Notes under the pieces: generated by a model
Told to the model about the DNA's origin: nothing
Seen by the model: the letters and a program-made list of their open reading frames with translations, nothing else
Database searches by the model: none
Program-made: the position numbers and the translations under genes
In this document: in pieces, positions 18,096-27,029 of the stretch
Layout of the letters: each line of letters opens with the position of its first letter
Position numbering within the stretch: the stretch's first letter is position 1
Assembly (NCBI RefSeq): GCF_022828375.1
Contig: NZ_JAJQJX010000001.1
Location: 434,001 to 498,000, forward strand
Direction: 5' to 3'
DNA from: Candidatus Nanosynbacter sp. TM7-053
GTDB lineage: Bacteria; Patescibacteriota; Saccharimonadia; Saccharimonadales; Saccharimonadaceae
Length of the DNA stretch: 64,000 nucleotides

Positions 18096-18318
18096 GAAAA
18101 TTACTCCCTCAAATTCTGTTAACTATCCTTACTATAGCAAATATGGGGAGTTTTCCACAAGTATGAACGGAGTAGAAATGTTATCATCCAAAACAGGGGT
18201 AGAGTTTTCCACAATTAAAATTCTCATCTGTTAAAACTGTGGAAAAATATACGTCGATAGTGGAAAAGTCATTGTCGACTTGCAAAAAGTATTGAAAGAA
18301 TATATACTATTTGTTGAT
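18096..18318. other. oriC: Probable replication origin oriC (DnaA-box cluster)
   Basis: This 223-base AT-rich gap separates divergent dnaA and rpmH. It contains three perfect TTTTCCACA boxes at 18151-18159 (+), 18205-18213 (+) and 18238-18246 (-), plus one with a single mismatch at 18259-18267 (-). The next 50 bases towards rpmH are very AT-rich and could be the unwinding element. Box content, the dnaA-dnaN / rpmH-rnpA-yidC-jag context and the strand switch all support oriC. Cumulative GC skew was not computed. Confidence 0.8.
18280..18308 (+). promoter_or_regulatory. Promoter of rpmH
   Basis: TTGCAA (18280-18285), a 17-base spacer and TATACT (18303-18308) precede the rpmH ATG at 18319 by ten bases. 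There is no SD sequence, so rpmH is probably translated from a leaderless or almost leaderless transcript. Confidence 0.65.
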
Positions 18319-18456
18319 ATGCCAAAGCGAACATTTCAACCACACACCCGACACCGTGCAAAGACGCATGGTTTTAGGGCACGAGTTTCTACCAAGGCTG
18401 GTAGGCTGGTTTTGAAGCGCCGCCGCCTAAAGGGTCGCGCTAAAATTGCTATTTAA
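18319..18456 (+). CDS. rpmH: 50S ribosomal protein L34
   Basis: A 45-residue, very basic protein beginning [19 protein letters not shown] and containing the L34 core THGFRAR...[15 protein letters not shown]. It binds 23S rRNA in the large subunit. It is the first gene of the conserved rpmH-rnpA-yidC-jag group beside the origin. It is short but unmistakable in sequence and position. A terminator directly follows, which separates it from rnpA. Confidence 0.95.
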   Translation: MPKRTFQPHTRHRAKTHGFRARVSTKAGRLVLKRRRLKGRAKIAI

Positions 18457-18472
18457 TTGATAGCTAAAAATT

Positions 18473-18499
18473 ATCCCGTCGATGAAGGCGGGATTTTTT
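18473..18499 (+). terminator. Rho-independent terminator after rpmH
   Basis: ATCCCGTC (18473-18480) pairs with GGCGGGAT (18487-18494), one G-T pair included, around the loop GATGAA. A run of T residues follows. It ends just before the rnpA -10 box. Confidence 0.8.
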
Positions 18500-18515
18500 G
18501 ATATAATTGTAAAAT

Positions 18516-18863
18516 ATGTTACAACAATGTAATCGGTTTCATGGTCATGGCAGTCTTAAGTTTGTCTATAAAAATGGACAGGCGGTTCGTTCGTCTATAG
18601 CCACGATAAAATACGTAAAAAATCCGTATCGAAGTCATAGCAGGTTTGCGGTTGTTGTTAGTAAAAAAGTTCTAAAATCAGCGGTACGTCGGAATCGTAT
18701 ACGTCGACGTGTTTATGAAATTATTCGTTTGGAACTTCCTAATATGAAAAATGACCAAGATGTGGCTGTTATTATATTTTCGGCGGAAGTTTTATCGATG
18801 TCACATAAAGATTTGAAACAGACGATAAAGAATCTTTTCTCTCAAGCTCAACTGTATAAATAG
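18516..18863 (+). CDS. rnpA: Ribonuclease P protein component
   Basis: A 115-residue protein cofactor of the RNase P ribozyme, which matures tRNA 5' ends. It carries the family signature around RNRIRRRVYE and the preceding FAVVVSKKVLKSAVRRN block, in the usual length range. A perfect TATAAT at 18502-18507 lies eight bases before the ATG, so the gene has its own leaderless-type promoter behind the rpmH terminator. The order rpmH-rnpA-yidC is conserved in bacteria. Confidence 0.95.
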   Translation: MLQQCNRFHGHGSLKFVYKNGQAVRSSIATIKYVKNPYRSHSRFAVVVSKKVLKSAVRRNRIRRRVYEIIRLELPNMKNDQDVAVIIFSAEVLSMSHKDLKQTIKNLFSQAQLYK

Positions 18864-18887
18864 GCGCTTTTTTGTTATAATTAAGAC

Positions 18888-19796
18888 ATGAGTTTTTTTG
18901 ATGAGTTTATTGTTCGACCGATTTTAAATTTGCTAATGGCTATTTATAGTCTGATTCCGGATTTTGGTGTTAGCGTTATTATCTTTACGATCATTGTAAG
19001 ACTTTTACTTTGGCCGCTGATTAAAAAGCAACTTCATCAAGCAAAGGCCATGCGTAAAATGCAGCCAGAGTTGGTGAAGATCAAAAAACAGTACGCAAAA
19101 AATCCACAAATGCGCAACTTAGCGATGGTGGAGCTTTATAAAAAACACAACGTCAGCGCTTTTGGCTCAATTGGCGTTATGATTATTCAGCTGCCAATTT
19201 TGATTGCAATGTATCGAGTGGTGCAGATTTTCGTTTCTAGCCGCGCCGACTTAGGAAAATATGTTTATGATTTTATGAAAAATCTGCCGGTTGCTAATAA
19301 TCTAGTAAATAATCCAGATCAATTTAATCAGAATTTCCTGGGAATTATAGATTTGACACAACACGCGATATCAAAGAATGGTATTGTTGTTGGCTTGGTT
19401 ATTTTGGCAGCAGTTGCGGCATATTTGCAATATTTAACTTCAAAACAATTGTCGCCTCAATCTGACAGCAATCGTAAATTGCGTGACATTTTAGCTGAGG
19501 CTGGCGATGGAAAAGAAGCAGATCAGGCAGAAGTAAATGCTATTATGACGCGAAAAATGATGAAATTTATGCCAGTAATGATGTTCTTCGTGATTGTGTA
19601 TTTGCCAGCGGCTTTGGCGCTTTATTTGACAACAGCCAGCGCCGTGGGATATCTCCAGAACTATATCATCTTCAAGCAAGACTCTAAAGAAATGCAAGAA
19701 ATTGCAGATAAAAAATCTAAAGCATCGACAAAAATTGACAAACGTGTTAAAAAGGCTACAGAGGCCAGGATAACTCGGATCAAGGCTAAGGATTAA
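18888..19796 (+). CDS. yidC: YidC/Oxa1 membrane protein insertase
   Basis: A 302-residue insertase that places membrane proteins, alone or with SecYEG. It has the short Gram-positive/Patescibacteria form without the large periplasmic domain. The first helix (about 20-45) leads into the conserved VRLLLWPLIKKQ motif with the groove Arg, then the basic coiled loop, further helices (about 95-120, 160-185, 215-250) and a Lys-rich tail for ribosome contact. A TATAAT at 18876-18881 ends six bases before the ATG. With so many membrane proteins encoded in this window it is a central gene. Confidence 0.95.
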   Translation: MSFFDEFIVRPILNLLMAIYSLIPDFGVSVIIFTIIVRLLLWPLIKKQLHQAKAMRKMQPELVKIKKQYAKNPQMRNLAMVELYKKHNVSAFGSIGVMIIQLPILIAMYRVVQIFVSSRADLGKYVYDFMKNLPVANNLVNNPDQFNQNFLGIIDLTQHAISKNGIVVGLVILAAVAAYLQYLTSKQLSPQSDSNRKLRDILAEAGDGKEADQAEVNAIMTRKMMKFMPVMMFFVIVYLPAALALYLTTASAVGYLQNYIIFKQDSKEMQEIADKKSKASTKIDKRVKKATEARITRIKAKD

Positions 19797-19805
19797 GGAG
19801 GATTT

Positions 19806-20267
19806 ATGGACCAAATTGAAACGGTTGAATTTGTAAAAAAATATTTAGAGGATTTGCTAACATTCTTTGACTTGAATCTGGAAGTTTCGGTAAAAATCGA
19901 AGATGGAATTGTTGTAGCTTCAATTCCACATAGTGAGCGAAGTAGTATTTTAATTGGTAGAAATGCGGAAACATTGCGTAGTATTCAGAATCTTTTGTCG
20001 ACAGCGCTTCATCATAAAGAAGCGTCAACTGTTCGGGTGAATTTGGATATTGCGGACTATAAAAAGCAGCACGCTGAAAAAATTGCCGAAAAGGCGCGTG
20101 GCTGGATTGAGGAAGTTCGACGAACTGGCGAGTCAAAGGTGGTGGATTTGAATGCTGCTGATCGTTGGACGGTGCATCACTTGGCTGGTGAATATAGCGA
20201 TATTGATACGCATTCTGAAGGTGAAGGTCGCGAACGACGGCTAATTATTAGTCAGAAGAGTTCTTAG
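19806..20267 (+). CDS. jag: Jag/KhpB-like RNA-binding protein (KH and R3H domains)
   Basis: A 153-residue cytosolic RNA-binding protein. A KH-like domain (about 50-85, with the ILIGRNAETLRSIQNLL motif) is followed by an R3H domain (about 90-150, with R...H at about 120-135). The N-terminal Jag domain seems reduced. In Firmicutes KhpB works with KhpA in cell-wall and division control. AAGGAGG precedes the ATG, and the gene follows yidC by nine bases, so it belongs to that operon. Its end overlaps the convergent gtrA by 20 bases. Confidence 0.9.
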   Translation: MDQIETVEFVKKYLEDLLTFFDLNLEVSVKIEDGIVVASIPHSERSSILIGRNAETLRSIQNLLSTALHHKEASTVRVNLDIADYKKQHAEKIAEKARGWIEEVRRTGESKVVDLNAADRWTVHHLAGEYSDIDTHSEGEGRERRLIISQKSS

Positions 20268-20682
20268 TGTCTTTAAAGACTATTCTGGAGTATAGAACGT
20301 AATTCCAGACGAGGCTGACTACTGTGGCGGCTAGCTTGCTAATTAATAGAGCAAGTGATTTATTTAATCCGAAGTTTATGAATATCGGTGTAATAATAGC
20401 AATAATAATTGTCTGAATTACCCATAAACCAAATAGTGTAACTGCAGCGAATAAAAGAAATTGTTTTTTCAAGTTTTGGGATGTTGACTTGAAAGTGTAT
20501 TTTTTATTTGCAAAAAATGAGAACAAAAAGGCAACGAATGTTGATATAAAATTAGCAAACTCTTTTGGGATATTTAAGAAGATTGTTAGGCTAAAAAGTA
20601 TGCCAAAATCTAGTACTGTATTAGTACTGCCAACGATAAGAAACCTGAATTTATCGGCGTGTTTTTTTAATATTTCCTGCAT
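20248..20682 (-). CDS. GtrA family membrane protein
   Basis: A 144-residue protein with four membrane helices of the GtrA/DPMS type. It starts with the typical FLIVGSTNTVLDFG motif and ends with SKLAATVVSLVWNY...RIVFK. GtrA-like proteins are thought to flip or support polyprenyl-phosphate sugars made by a partner GT2. Its start overlaps the end of the GT2 gene upstream by 32 bases, so the two are coupled. A degraded relative lies at 49097-49316. Confidence 0.9.
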   Translation of the reverse strand: MQEILKKHADKFRFLIVGSTNTVLDFGILFSLTIFLNIPKEFANFISTFVAFLFSFFANKKYTFKSTSQNLKKQFLLFAAVTLFGLWVIQTIIIAIITPIFINFGLNKSLALLISKLAATVVSLVWNYVLYSRIVFKDTKNSSD

Positions 20683-21601
20683 GATACTCCTCTATTAAAT
20701 ATAATGGTCTGTTTTTTGTTTCAATAAATATCCGTCCCACGTATTCGCCAATTATACCCAGAGATAATAACTGAACTCCGCCGAGAAACAGGATGACTGC
20801 CATTAAGGAAGAATAGCCAGCTCCAGTAGAAACTCCGAACAAAGGGCGAACTAAAAGATATATAATCCAAATGAAAGCAATAAGCGAAATAATGAAGCCG
20901 AAAATAGTTGCCATTCGTAGCGGCGCGGTAGTAAAGCTGGTAATTCCGTCGATTGCCAAATTGAGTAGTTTTCGGTAATTCCACTTGGTTTGACCAGCTA
21001 ATCTGGGATCACGATTATAAAATATCTCTTTTTTCTTATATCCAATCCAGCTGAAAATTGCTTTTGTGTTGCGCTGAGATTCGCGGAATTTTTGCAAAGC
21101 CTCAATGCATCGGCGATCCAACAAGCGAAAATCTCCAGTATCGACTTGAATGGGAATATTGGTTGATTTTTGCAATATTCTGTAATACCATTGGCTAGTT
21201 TTTTTCTTCAGCCAGGTTTCGCCTTGTCGATTGTTGCGGCGAGCATAGACGTCATCGTAACCATTTTCCCAATACGAAATCATTTCCTGGATGAGCTCTG
21301 GCGGGTCTTGTAAATCTGCATCGATAATCACCAGAGCGTCACTTTTTACGTGGTCAATTCCAGCTATCATGGCAATTTCCTTGCCGAAGTTTCGTGATAG
21401 ATTTATGTAGCTAATTCGAGAATCTTTTTTCGATTGCTCGGTTATGATTGAAAAAGATTTATCGGTGCTGCCGTCGTTTATGAAGAGAAATTCGAATTGA
21501 TAATTGGGTGTGTTTTTTGTAAATTCGTCCAAGCGCTTAAATAATTTCGGCAAAACGGATTCTTCGTTGTAGACTGGGACGAGAAGGGTGATGGTTTTCA
21601 T
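20651..21601 (-). CDS. GT2 glycosyltransferase, polyprenyl-phosphate sugar synthase type (GtrB/DPM1-like)
   Basis: A 316-residue enzyme predicted to transfer a sugar from a nucleotide donor to undecaprenyl phosphate. An N-terminal GT-A domain contains VPVYNEE and the metal-binding DADLQDPPE motif (about residues 93-101). Two C-terminal membrane helices (about 228-255 and 265-290) are typical of GtrB/ArnC-like proteins. It is paired with the GtrA protein encoded directly downstream and preceded by two GT4 genes on the same strand. The sugar is unknown. Confidence 0.9.
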   Translation of the reverse strand: MKTITLLVPVYNEESVLPKLFKRLDEFTKNTPNYQFEFLFINDGSTDKSFSIITEQSKKDSRISYINLSRNFGKEIAMIAGIDHVKSDALVIIDADLQDPPELIQEMISYWENGYDDVYARRNNRQGETWLKKKTSQWYYRILQKSTNIPIQVDTGDFRLLDRRCIEALQKFRESQRNTKAIFSWIGYKKKEIFYNRDPRLAGQTKWNYRKLLNLAIDGITSFTTAPLRMATIFGFIISLIAFIWIIYLLVRPLFGVSTGAGYSSLMAVILFLGGVQLLSLGIIGEYVGRIFIETKNRPLYLIEEYHAGNIKKTRR

Positions 21602-21603
21602 AA

Positions 21604-22737
21604 TTATTTCAAAGCTTCTTCAAATGATTTCATTAAGGTGTCTACATTCTTTTCCCATGAAATTCTTTGCACCTGTGCTTGCATACGATCACTCATTTCT
21701 TTACGGCTATTCGGATTGGATAATATAGATAAAATCTTTTCAGCAAAATCTTCAGGATTTTTGGGTTGAGCGTACAAAATAGCATCGCCTCCAGCTTCAC
21801 GCAATACTGGAATGTCTGAGGCGACAACAGGAGTTCCGCTCGTTAAGGCTTCGACGATAGGCATTCCAAAACCTTCATAGATAGAGCTCATACAGAAAAG
21901 GTCAGCTTGTTGATAGAATGCAGGAACGTCTTCTTGAGGTATGTATCCTGGACGTATAACATTTTCTCCTGCAGCTTGAGCTTCCTTTATGGCGCGTTCA
22001 GTGGATTCCGTTTTCCATCCTTTTCCGCCCGCTAGAACTAGGGAATATTTCTCGCGAATTTCCTTCGGTAGTGATCGAAAAGCGGATATCATTGTCGGTA
22101 AGTCTTTGCGCGGCTCTAAATTGCCGATTGAAAAAATATATCGTTTGGTTGGTAATTTGTATTTGGTCGCGACGTCTATTGTGCTAGGTTGGCGATAGAT
22201 TGGGTCTGCTGGTATAGGCGTTACAACAATTTTTGATGCGGGGACTTTGTACTCGGCGATAATCTCTGATTTGATTGACTCTGAAACTGTAATGATTATA
22301 TCGGCTTTTTTGGCAGAGCGAGGAACGCATCTCCTAAGATGCGCCAAGTTGCGTTGCTCGATAGTCTCAGGAAAATATAAATATCCAAGGTCGTGAATAA
22401 CTACGGCGGAGATGGAGGATTTTACTGTTGTCCATAGATCAAAATTTGGAAATATTGATACGTCTACGCGAGGGGAAAATAGATCATACGGTAGCGGAAT
22501 ATTGTAACTTTGAAGTTTTGTGAACAAGCGCTGCGGCATAAAAATATGTTTTTCGTGCTTGACGGCTTTATTTAATTCGGGGTCTTTATGCTTGCTAAGA
22601 AAATTAAAGTAAAATGCTGATATTTCCGTATTTGATGGAGAATAGGTAGCTAGGCTGTTAGTGAGCATTCGTGTGTAGTGACCCACTCCAGATATATTTG
22701 GGGCAGTTAATGCAGCGGTTTCAATACGAATCTTCAT
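21604..22737 (-). CDS. GT4 family glycosyltransferase
   Basis: A 377-residue GT-B enzyme. The C-terminal domain carries SIGNLEPRKDL and the GT4 hallmark region CMSSIYEGFGMPIVEAL, with EGFGMPIVE holding the E-x7-E-like pair, followed by GTPVVASDIPVLREAGGDA. It is cytosolic or membrane-associated and retaining, acting on lipid-linked glycan. A TATACT (22750-22745, minus strand) ends seven bases before the ATG, overlapping the end of the upstream gene, so it may be transcribed separately. Donor and acceptor are unknown. Confidence 0.9.
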   Translation of the reverse strand: MKIRIETAALTAPNISGVGHYTRMLTNSLATYSPSNTEISAFYFNFLSKHKDPELNKAVKHEKHIFMPQRLFTKLQSYNIPLPYDLFSPRVDVSIFPNFDLWTTVKSSISAVVIHDLGYLYFPETIEQRNLAHLRRCVPRSAKKADIIITVSESIKSEIIAEYKVPASKIVVTPIPADPIYRQPSTIDVATKYKLPTKRYIFSIGNLEPRKDLPTMISAFRSLPKEIREKYSLVLAGGKGWKTESTERAIKEAQAAGENVIRPGYIPQEDVPAFYQQADLFCMSSIYEGFGMPIVEALTSGTPVVASDIPVLREAGGDAILYAQPKNPEDFAEKILSILSNPNSRKEMSDRMQAQVQRISWEKNVDTLMKSFEEALK

Positions 22738-22740
22738 ATA

Positions 22741-23889
22741 TTAAAGTATACCATTTTCGTATATAGGAATAAATTGCGTCTTCACTATGTTATGAAATAC
22801 GAATAGGTCTAAATATTGTTGTCGAGCTGCCGTAGATAAACTGATTCTGAGCTTATTGTCTTCATATAATTTTTTCATAGAATCCCGTAATGCCGCTGCG
22901 TCCTTAGAGGGAATGAGAAGTCCCGTTTTATTATTGTGAATAATTTCTGGATTGCCACCAACATTGGTCGCTATGATAGGCAGCCCTAACATACTAGCTT
23001 CGATTAAGGAAACGCTAAATCCCTCATGATATGTTGGGTGTAGATATACATCAGCGGATGCGACATAAGGTAGGGGATTTGTCTTATATCCATAAAAAGT
23101 AACGGGCAGCCTCTTGGCTTGTTTCTCAAATTGTAATCGATCAGGGCCGTCGCCGATAAATACTAATTGTGAATTTTTATACGTAGCGTTAAATTCTTTA
23201 AAGGCAGTAATCGCTTCTCTGATACCTTTGTCTATAACAAGGCGACCAGATATGCAGAAAGTAAATGTCGTATTCTTAGGCGATTCGTATTTTTGCTTTT
23301 GATCTTCAACTCCATTGTAAATAACGATTATTTTATTGCGAATTGGTGAGTTTGCAGGTAGATTATTGGAAATAAGGGTTTGCTCACTTTTACTGACTGC
23401 GGTTATGGCATCGGCAAAGCGAGCTGACCATGCAACCAGTTTACCTGTTGGATTCTTATATTTTACGCAGAGATTTTTCCAGACATGTTTGAGATCGGCA
23501 TGGTCAGTCCAAATCACTTTAGCACCAACAAGTTTTCCAGCAATAGATCCAGCTATGAAATCATCTTTACTTTGCAAGTGCACAACGTCCACTTTAAATC
23601 TACTAAATTGAATGGCGTAATATATAGTCAGCAATAATTGCCACAATATATAAAACGGTACGAGCAGAGTATTTTTTCCGCTCCAATTTTGTTTAGACCA
23701 CCACCAAGATCGATAGTGTGGAATGTTTTCGTGTTCAGCGTAATTACGCAACTTTTTATGGTGACTTAGAATTATTGGAAAATGTCCTAATTTTTGTAGT
23801 TCTTTTGCTAGGAAGATAGGAAAACGCTCGCCCCCGCCGAAATCATAAGATGCGGCGTTGCGTACTAAGACGATTCGTAAAGCACTCAT
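22741..23889 (-). CDS. GT4 family glycosyltransferase
   Basis: A 382-residue GT-B enzyme. Its N-terminal domain has the Gly-rich YDFGGGERFP loop typical of capsule and LPS mannosyl- or glucosyltransferases. The C-terminal half carries FCISGRLVIDKGI and the HPTYHEGFSVSLIEA acceptor/donor motif, then GLPIIATNVGGNPEII. TATACT (23902-23897, minus strand) lies seven bases before the ATG, back to back with the wzm promoter. It is first in a four-gene minus-strand group of glycan genes. Confidence 0.9.
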   Translation of the reverse strand: MSALRIVLVRNAASYDFGGGERFPIFLAKELQKLGHFPIILSHHKKLRNYAEHENIPHYRSWWWSKQNWSGKNTLLVPFYILWQLLLTIYYAIQFSRFKVDVVHLQSKDDFIAGSIAGKLVGAKVIWTDHADLKHVWKNLCVKYKNPTGKLVAWSARFADAITAVSKSEQTLISNNLPANSPIRNKIIVIYNGVEDQKQKYESPKNTTFTFCISGRLVIDKGIREAITAFKEFNATYKNSQLVFIGDGPDRLQFEKQAKRLPVTFYGYKTNPLPYVASADVYLHPTYHEGFSVSLIEASMLGLPIIATNVGGNPEIIHNNKTGLLIPSKDAAALRDSMKKLYEDNKLRISLSTAARQQYLDLFVFHNIVKTQFIPIYENGIL

Positions 23890-23938
23890 ACTATAGAGTA
23901 TATATCTTTTTTATGCAATTTGATATAATCGTAAGGAG

Positions 23939-24745
23939 ATGCGTATTCTTGTGAATAAAGAAAATGAGGCGATTTTACGCGCAATAGTCAGTACCGATTT
24001 TAAGGTCAGATACCAAAGTTCAGTTTTAGGATATGTTTGGTCTCTCTTAAAACCTATGTTTATGTTTGGTATTTTGTATGTGTTGTTTACATATGCATTT
24101 CCTCAGGGTAGTAAAGGTATTGAATCTTATGGTGTTTGGCTGCTAATGGGAATTGTGTTGTGGAACTTTTTCTCTGAGGCTACTATGATAGGCACGCGTT
24201 CAGTTGTTGATAATGGGCAGTTGATCCGCAAAGTGGCAATTCCGCGACATCTTCTGGTTATTGCAAGCAGTGTGTCTGCACTTATTAACCTCGGCTTAGG
24301 AATGATAGTGGTGATACTTTTTGCATTTCTTAGTGGTTTATTTCCTACTTTTTCGTGGTTGCTGCTTATTCCGGCGATAGCTGAGCTATTTATATTGTCC
24401 GTTGGATTGTCCTTGCTACTTTCTGCTCTTTATGTGATATTTCGCGATATTGCTTATATATGGGAAATCTTATTGCAGGCAGGACTTTATGCGAGCGGTA
24501 TTATTTTTGCGGTTACTTCTATGCCGTCAGTCATACAAAAGATTGCATTTTTAAATCCAATTACGCAGATTATCCAAGACGCCAGACACGCTTTAATGCC
24601 TAACAATCCCGCGTCTCAAACTATTTGGCAGACTTTTCATAATCCGTTATTGTGGTTTATTCCAATCATTATAGTTATTGTGATGTTTGGTTTAGGAAGT
24701 TGGTATTTTCAGCGTAGACAACGATTTTTCGCGGAGGACATTTAA
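23939..24745 (+). CDS. ABC transporter permease for glycan export (Wzm/TagG type)
   Basis: A 268-residue ABC-2 type permease with six predicted membrane helices. It begins with a cytosolic segment containing the DFKVRYQSSVLGYVWSLLKP motif found in O-antigen and teichoic acid exporters. It would move a lipid-linked polysaccharide across the membrane with the ATPase encoded next. TATAAT (23924-23929) lies nine bases before ATG 23939. An AAGGAG touches that ATG and instead would suit GTG 23951, so the exact start is uncertain. The stop directly abuts the ATPase start. Confidence 0.88.
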   Translation: MRILVNKENEAILRAIVSTDFKVRYQSSVLGYVWSLLKPMFMFGILYVLFTYAFPQGSKGIESYGVWLLMGIVLWNFFSEATMIGTRSVVDNGQLIRKVAIPRHLLVIASSVSALINLGLGMIVVILFAFLSGLFPTFSWLLLIPAIAELFILSVGLSLLLSALYVIFRDIAYIWEILLQAGLYASGIIFAVTSMPSVIQKIAFLNPITQIIQDARHALMPNNPASQTIWQTFHNPLLWFIPIIIVIVMFGLGSWYFQRRQRFFAEDI

Positions 24746-25927
24746 ATGACAAAACCTGCAATTGTAGTAAAAGATATACATAAGGAATTTATTCTTCCAC
24801 AGTCAAAGAATTCTAGTATCAAAAGTGCCTTTGTTAACATTGTTAAGAAGAATAAAAAGACAGTTCAGAAAGTGTTGGATGGCGTTAGCTTTAATGTAAA
24901 TCAAGGTGATTTTTTTGGTGTTGTTGGTCGAAACGGTTCAGGTAAGAGTACTATGCTTAAGATGCTAGCTGGAGTTTATCAGCCAACGAGCGGAAGCATT
25001 GAAATAAATGGCAAATTGACGCCTTTCATAGAGTTGGGGGTTGGGTTTAATCCAGAGCTGTCTGGTAGAGATAATGTTTTTTTGAATGGTGCTCTACTTG
25101 GATTTACGCGTAAGGAAATGGAACTGATATATGACGATATCGTTTCGTTTGCGGAACTTGAGCCATTCATGGATCAGAAATTAAAGAACTATTCATCGGG
25201 TATGCAGGTTCGTTTGGCGTTTTCAGTAGCAATAAAAGCGCGCAATGATATTATGATTTTTGATGAAGTATTGGCTGTCGGTGATGAAGCTTTTCAGCGC
25301 AAGTGTATAGATGTTTTTGAACAATACAAGTCCAGTAAACAAACGGTTATATTGGTTACGCATGATATGGATACTGTTAAAAAGTTTTGTAATCGAGCCG
25401 TATTGATCCACGAGGGCAAGATTATTAAAGAAGGTAGTCCAGTGCAGGTTGCGGATGAATACAGTAGGCTCAATCAAGCTGTAATAGATAAAGATGTAGA
25501 CCAAAAACATCAATATACAGGTAAAAGTATTAAAACCGCCATATATGATAAAACAGGTAAGAAGCGCCGCAGCTTTAAAGTAGGAGAAATAATTTCTCTT
25601 GACTTGTCATGGGATAATGATAAGACTAAGGCTATTATGGTGGATTTGTATCGTAAAGATAGCAATTTGGTGTCGAATTTTATTACCAATAGAGAGGGAT
25701 TTCCTGAACTACCTAGCGATAATAAATTAGCTCTTGATATCGAGGCGAATTTAGGTCCAGGGTCATATTATGTTGACGTTAATCTACTTAACCACAACGG
25801 TACTGTGAAATATGACGTGATGTACCGTGCTGAAGAGTTCATTATTACGAATGATTTTTCCGTAGTCGAGCATTCATTTGGCGGTTTAACTATGATTCCG
25901 CGCAAGTGGCATACTAGTAAGAAATAA
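24746..25927 (+). CDS. ABC transporter ATPase for glycan export (Wzt/TagH type)
   Basis: A 393-residue protein. The nucleotide-binding domain (about 1-245) carries Walker A GRNGSGKST (61-69), the signature YSSGMQ and Walker B IMIFDEVLAVGDEAF. A C-terminal beta-sandwich-like extension (about 265-393) resembles the carbohydrate-binding domain of Wzt, which reads the end of the glycan before export. The gene begins at the first base after the permease stop and forms the exporter with it. The Wzt-type tail suggests that the glycan is finished in the cytoplasm before export. Confidence 0.88.
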   Translation: MTKPAIVVKDIHKEFILPQSKNSSIKSAFVNIVKKNKKTVQKVLDGVSFNVNQGDFFGVVGRNGSGKSTMLKMLAGVYQPTSGSIEINGKLTPFIELGVGFNPELSGRDNVFLNGALLGFTRKEMELIYDDIVSFAELEPFMDQKLKNYSSGMQVRLAFSVAIKARNDIMIFDEVLAVGDEAFQRKCIDVFEQYKSSKQTVILVTHDMDTVKKFCNRAVLIHEGKIIKEGSPVQVADEYSRLNQAVIDKDVDQKHQYTGKSIKTAIYDKTGKKRRSFKVGEIISLDLSWDNDKTKAIMVDLYRKDSNLVSNFITNREGFPELPSDNKLALDIEANLGPGSYYVDVNLLNHNGTVKYDVMYRAEEFIITNDFSVVEHSFGGLTMIPRKWHTSKK

Positions 25928-25952
25928 TATAGAGAAAAGTCTATTTATTAAT

Positions 25953-26936
25953 TTATTTTGATAGATGAAGCTTGATTTTAATAATATCAAGACCCCATTT
26001 AACAACTATTCTGGCGGCAGTTCGTCCAGTCGATGCTATATTCCACAATTGATGCAATCCTTGTAGAACATTGCCTTTTTTAATCATACGATACCCGACG
26101 CGCATTAGTATAAATATATACGCATGTTTAAGGCTTATTCCAAAGTCGTCAGTAACAGAACTTTTCATATAATAATTAAAAGACTGTTTGATTTCTGATC
26201 TAGATGTAACATTTGGGGAAATAATATCCCAACTGCGATATGATAATTTTTTAGCAAGGAGATTTTGTTCATCGCGTCTTTGAGCTGATATGCTGCCATC
26301 GCTAATTCTATATCTAAAAATAGGATAAGCGACGTTAGCTAGTTTGCCATATTTAGCAAAACTACTAAACAGGTCATAGTCTTCGGCTGGACACGTATTA
26401 GGATATAGCCCCGCCTCAATTGCTGTCTGCTTACGATAAACTACTGACGAATGGCAGAATTGGTTAAAAATACAAAGACCAAGCCGAATGTCTTTGTCAC
26501 GAGTAACGTTAATAATAAAACCAGTAGGCACGCTGTCTTGGTTAATGATTTCTGCGCCGCCGCCAACGAGAACCAACTCGTCATCATTTTCCAACATATC
26601 AACCTGAGTTTTTAGTTTATGAGGCAGCCATTCGTCATCCCCGTCTATTCGAGCGATATATTTTCCTTTGGCTTCATTTATGCCACGATTAAGCGAAGCA
26701 ACGAGACCCTTATTCTGCTGGTTAATGAGGCGGATGCGACTATCTTCTTTTTGAAGGCGCTGAACGATTTTTTTTGTATTATCAATGGAGCCGTCGTTTA
26801 TGATAATATATTCAAAATCAGTAAAGTCCTGGGATAGAACAGAGCGAATAGAATTTTCTATATACAATTCATCGTTATAAGTTGCAGTAATAATTGATAC
26901 TAGCGGTGTTTTATCTTCAGAAGTCTTTTTTACCAT
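25953..26936 (-). CDS. GT2 family glycosyltransferase
   Basis: A 327-residue GT-A enzyme. SIITATYNDELYI near residue 15 and the DGDDEW motif (about 97-102) give the nucleotide-sugar and metal sites. CPAEDYDLF further on matches the catalytic ED region of WcaA-like transferases. There are no clear membrane helices. TATAAT (26949-26944, minus strand) ends seven bases before the ATG, again leaderless-like. It lies convergent to the ABC exporter, 25 bases apart. The substrate is unknown. Confidence 0.88.
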   Translation of the reverse strand: MVKKTSEDKTPLVSIITATYNDELYIENSIRSVLSQDFTDFEYIIINDGSIDNTKKIVQRLQKEDSRIRLINQQNKGLVASLNRGINEAKGKYIARIDGDDEWLPHKLKTQVDMLENDDELVLVGGGAEIINQDSVPTGFIINVTRDKDIRLGLCIFNQFCHSSVVYRKQTAIEAGLYPNTCPAEDYDLFSSFAKYGKLANVAYPIFRYRISDGSISAQRRDEQNLLAKKLSYRSWDIISPNVTSRSEIKQSFNYYMKSSVTDDFGISLKHAYIFILMRVGYRMIKKGNVLQGLHQLWNIASTGRTAARIVVKWGLDIIKIKLHLSK

Positions 26937-26946
26937 ATGTGATATT

Positions 26947-26993
26947 ATAACATTTTTTATAGCGGCGTTGAAATCTTATTACTGAAATGTTAT
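26947..26993. promoter_or_regulatory. Divergent promoter gap with 9-bp inverted repeat
   Basis: Between the GT2 gene and the 27030 gene, ATAACATTT (26947-26955) and AAATGTTAT (26985-26993) form an inverted repeat with 29 bases between. The left arm overlaps the -10 box of the minus-strand gene. It could be an operator for both promoters, but AT-rich chance matches are possible. Confidence 0.3.
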
Positions 26994-27029
26994 TATTATA
27001 AGCAATAAAATAAAACGAGAGATTGTATC

